A stretch of DNA of 5,989 bases, from the NCBI GenBank assembly GCA_013286985.1, contig JABDEQ010000113.1, positions 1 to 5,989 on the forward strand, given 5' to 3'. A program made the translations under genes and the position numbers. The notes beneath the pieces were generated by a model, which saw nothing but the letters and a program-made list of their open reading frames with translations, was not told the DNA's origin and did no database searches. Numbering within the stretch: the stretch's first letter is position 1; each line of letters starts with the position of its first letter. Positions 5,333-5,989 of this stretch are shown here, piece by piece. The DNA is from Bacteroidota bacterium. Lineage in GTDB: Bacteria > Bacteroidota > Bacteroidia > Sphingobacteriales > Sphingobacteriaceae.

Positions 5333-5989
5333 TTACTCCAAAAGCAACGTATCATCCTCATCACCTAAACTCAAATGAATCATATCACTACCGGCAATAC
5401 CTTCAATAGAGCCTTTTATATGAGCCGCGTTTAACAACACCTTTTCCAGTTGTTTCTCGCGAGCCTTCCATAGCTTTTCCATAGCATCGCGCTCCTTTTG
5501 AATGGAGATGCGCATGCTCATATAACCCTCGCGTATCGCTTTCCATTGTTCCGAAAATTCATTGCTTATTAAATAGTCGTACAGCAGGTGCATCTTATCG
5601 CCTTTATTGTCTTGTGCTTTAGCCAGATTAGCCAGTTTAATAATACCATCACGCAGAATATAGGATACCGCTTTTACCTCGTCGAATGAGCAGATCCAAA
5701 CACCATCACGCTCGCCAAAGCAATCCATCCCTTTCGGGTAGCATTGGGTAACAATAACGGCAACATCCACGCCAATGGCGCGCATATCTTTTTTTAGTTT
5801 ATCAATCCAGTCCATCGAAAAATCCTTGGTGCGCTTGCTCTCATAAATAATACGACCGCATTCCTGTCCAAACTGGTTACGTACTGTTTGAACACAATCG
5901 GCTCCGCGCACGCCTTTGCCTACCTCGCTAATCATATCAAAAGGGAAATTATCGCGCAGCAACTCCTCCAAAATCAATTCCTGCACTTC
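5333..5989 (-). pseudogene. DUF2130 protein, C-terminal part (runs off the window)
   Basis: About 219 codons are open from the window edge to TAA at 5335-5333. The first codons read EVQELILEELL, internal sequence of the family, and the first possible start (GTG at 5986) is not a real N-terminus. Next come GKGVRGADCVQTVRN, GRIIYESKRTK, DVAVIVTQCYPKGMD, GVWICSFDEVKA and QDNKGDKMHLLYDYL. The Asp of GADCVQ and the E-S-K of YESKRT fit the D...ExK pattern of PD-(D/E)xK nuclease-like folds, to which the family has been assigned by prediction. The tail (~145-185) is a coiled coil. This is the domain missing from the plus-strand fragment at 3408. The ~100-110 coiled-coil residues that normally join the halves are absent from the window and should lie beyond its right edge. 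A second, complete DUF2130 gene running off the edge is the main alternative. Broken status is inferred from the N-terminal fragment. Confidence 0.85.

Noticed and set aside
5984..5986. GTG as the true start of the minus-strand DUF2130 part
   Set aside because: The codon lies in EVQELILEELL, an internal segment of the family, and the frame stays open to the window edge.
1..5989. CRISPR arrays, tRNA or rRNA genes, transposase or recombinase genes
   Set aside because: I saw no regularly spaced repeats, no tRNA-like cloverleaf and no frame with transposase or integrase motifs.

Overview
The window looks like chromosomal DNA of a Bacteroidota member, most likely Sphingobacteriaceae (Mucilaginibacter- or Pedobacter-like). 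The reasons are a basic 64-residue bS21, genes without Shine-Dalgarno sequences except rpsU, promoter boxes of the Bacteroidota type (TTTG / TAnnTTTG), and a dispersed repeat built on a GTTACTTTTG...CAAAAGTAAC hairpin. The genus is inferred from recalled sequence style, not from a search.

Left part (1-3158) is ordinary. rpsU (minus) is divergent from an orphan soluble PAS-type sensor histidine kinase (plus). The kinase converges on an acyl-CoA dehydrogenase gene (minus), with only 3 bp between the stop codons. These three genes look intact.

Right part (3159-5989) is rearranged. The first ~91-95 codons of a DUF2130 gene (plus) run directly into the last two thirds of an adenine phosphoribosyltransferase gene (apt, plus; its first ~60 codons are absent). 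The C-terminal half of a DUF2130 protein then reappears on the minus strand at the right edge and continues out of the window. The simplest reading is an inversion with one breakpoint inside DUF2130 and one inside a formerly opposite-strand apt, breaking both genes. It predicts an apt N-terminal half joined to the middle of DUF2130 about 0.3 kb beyond the right edge.

Inside the inverted stretch lies a lone gene for a 179-residue, probably zinc-binding protein of unknown function. It is flanked by two inverted copies of a ~120 bp repeat. Each copy carries a perfect 11-bp stem, and the copies differ by a compensatory base-pair change. No transposase or recombinase gene is visible, so what caused the inversion or moved the cassette cannot be settled from this window.
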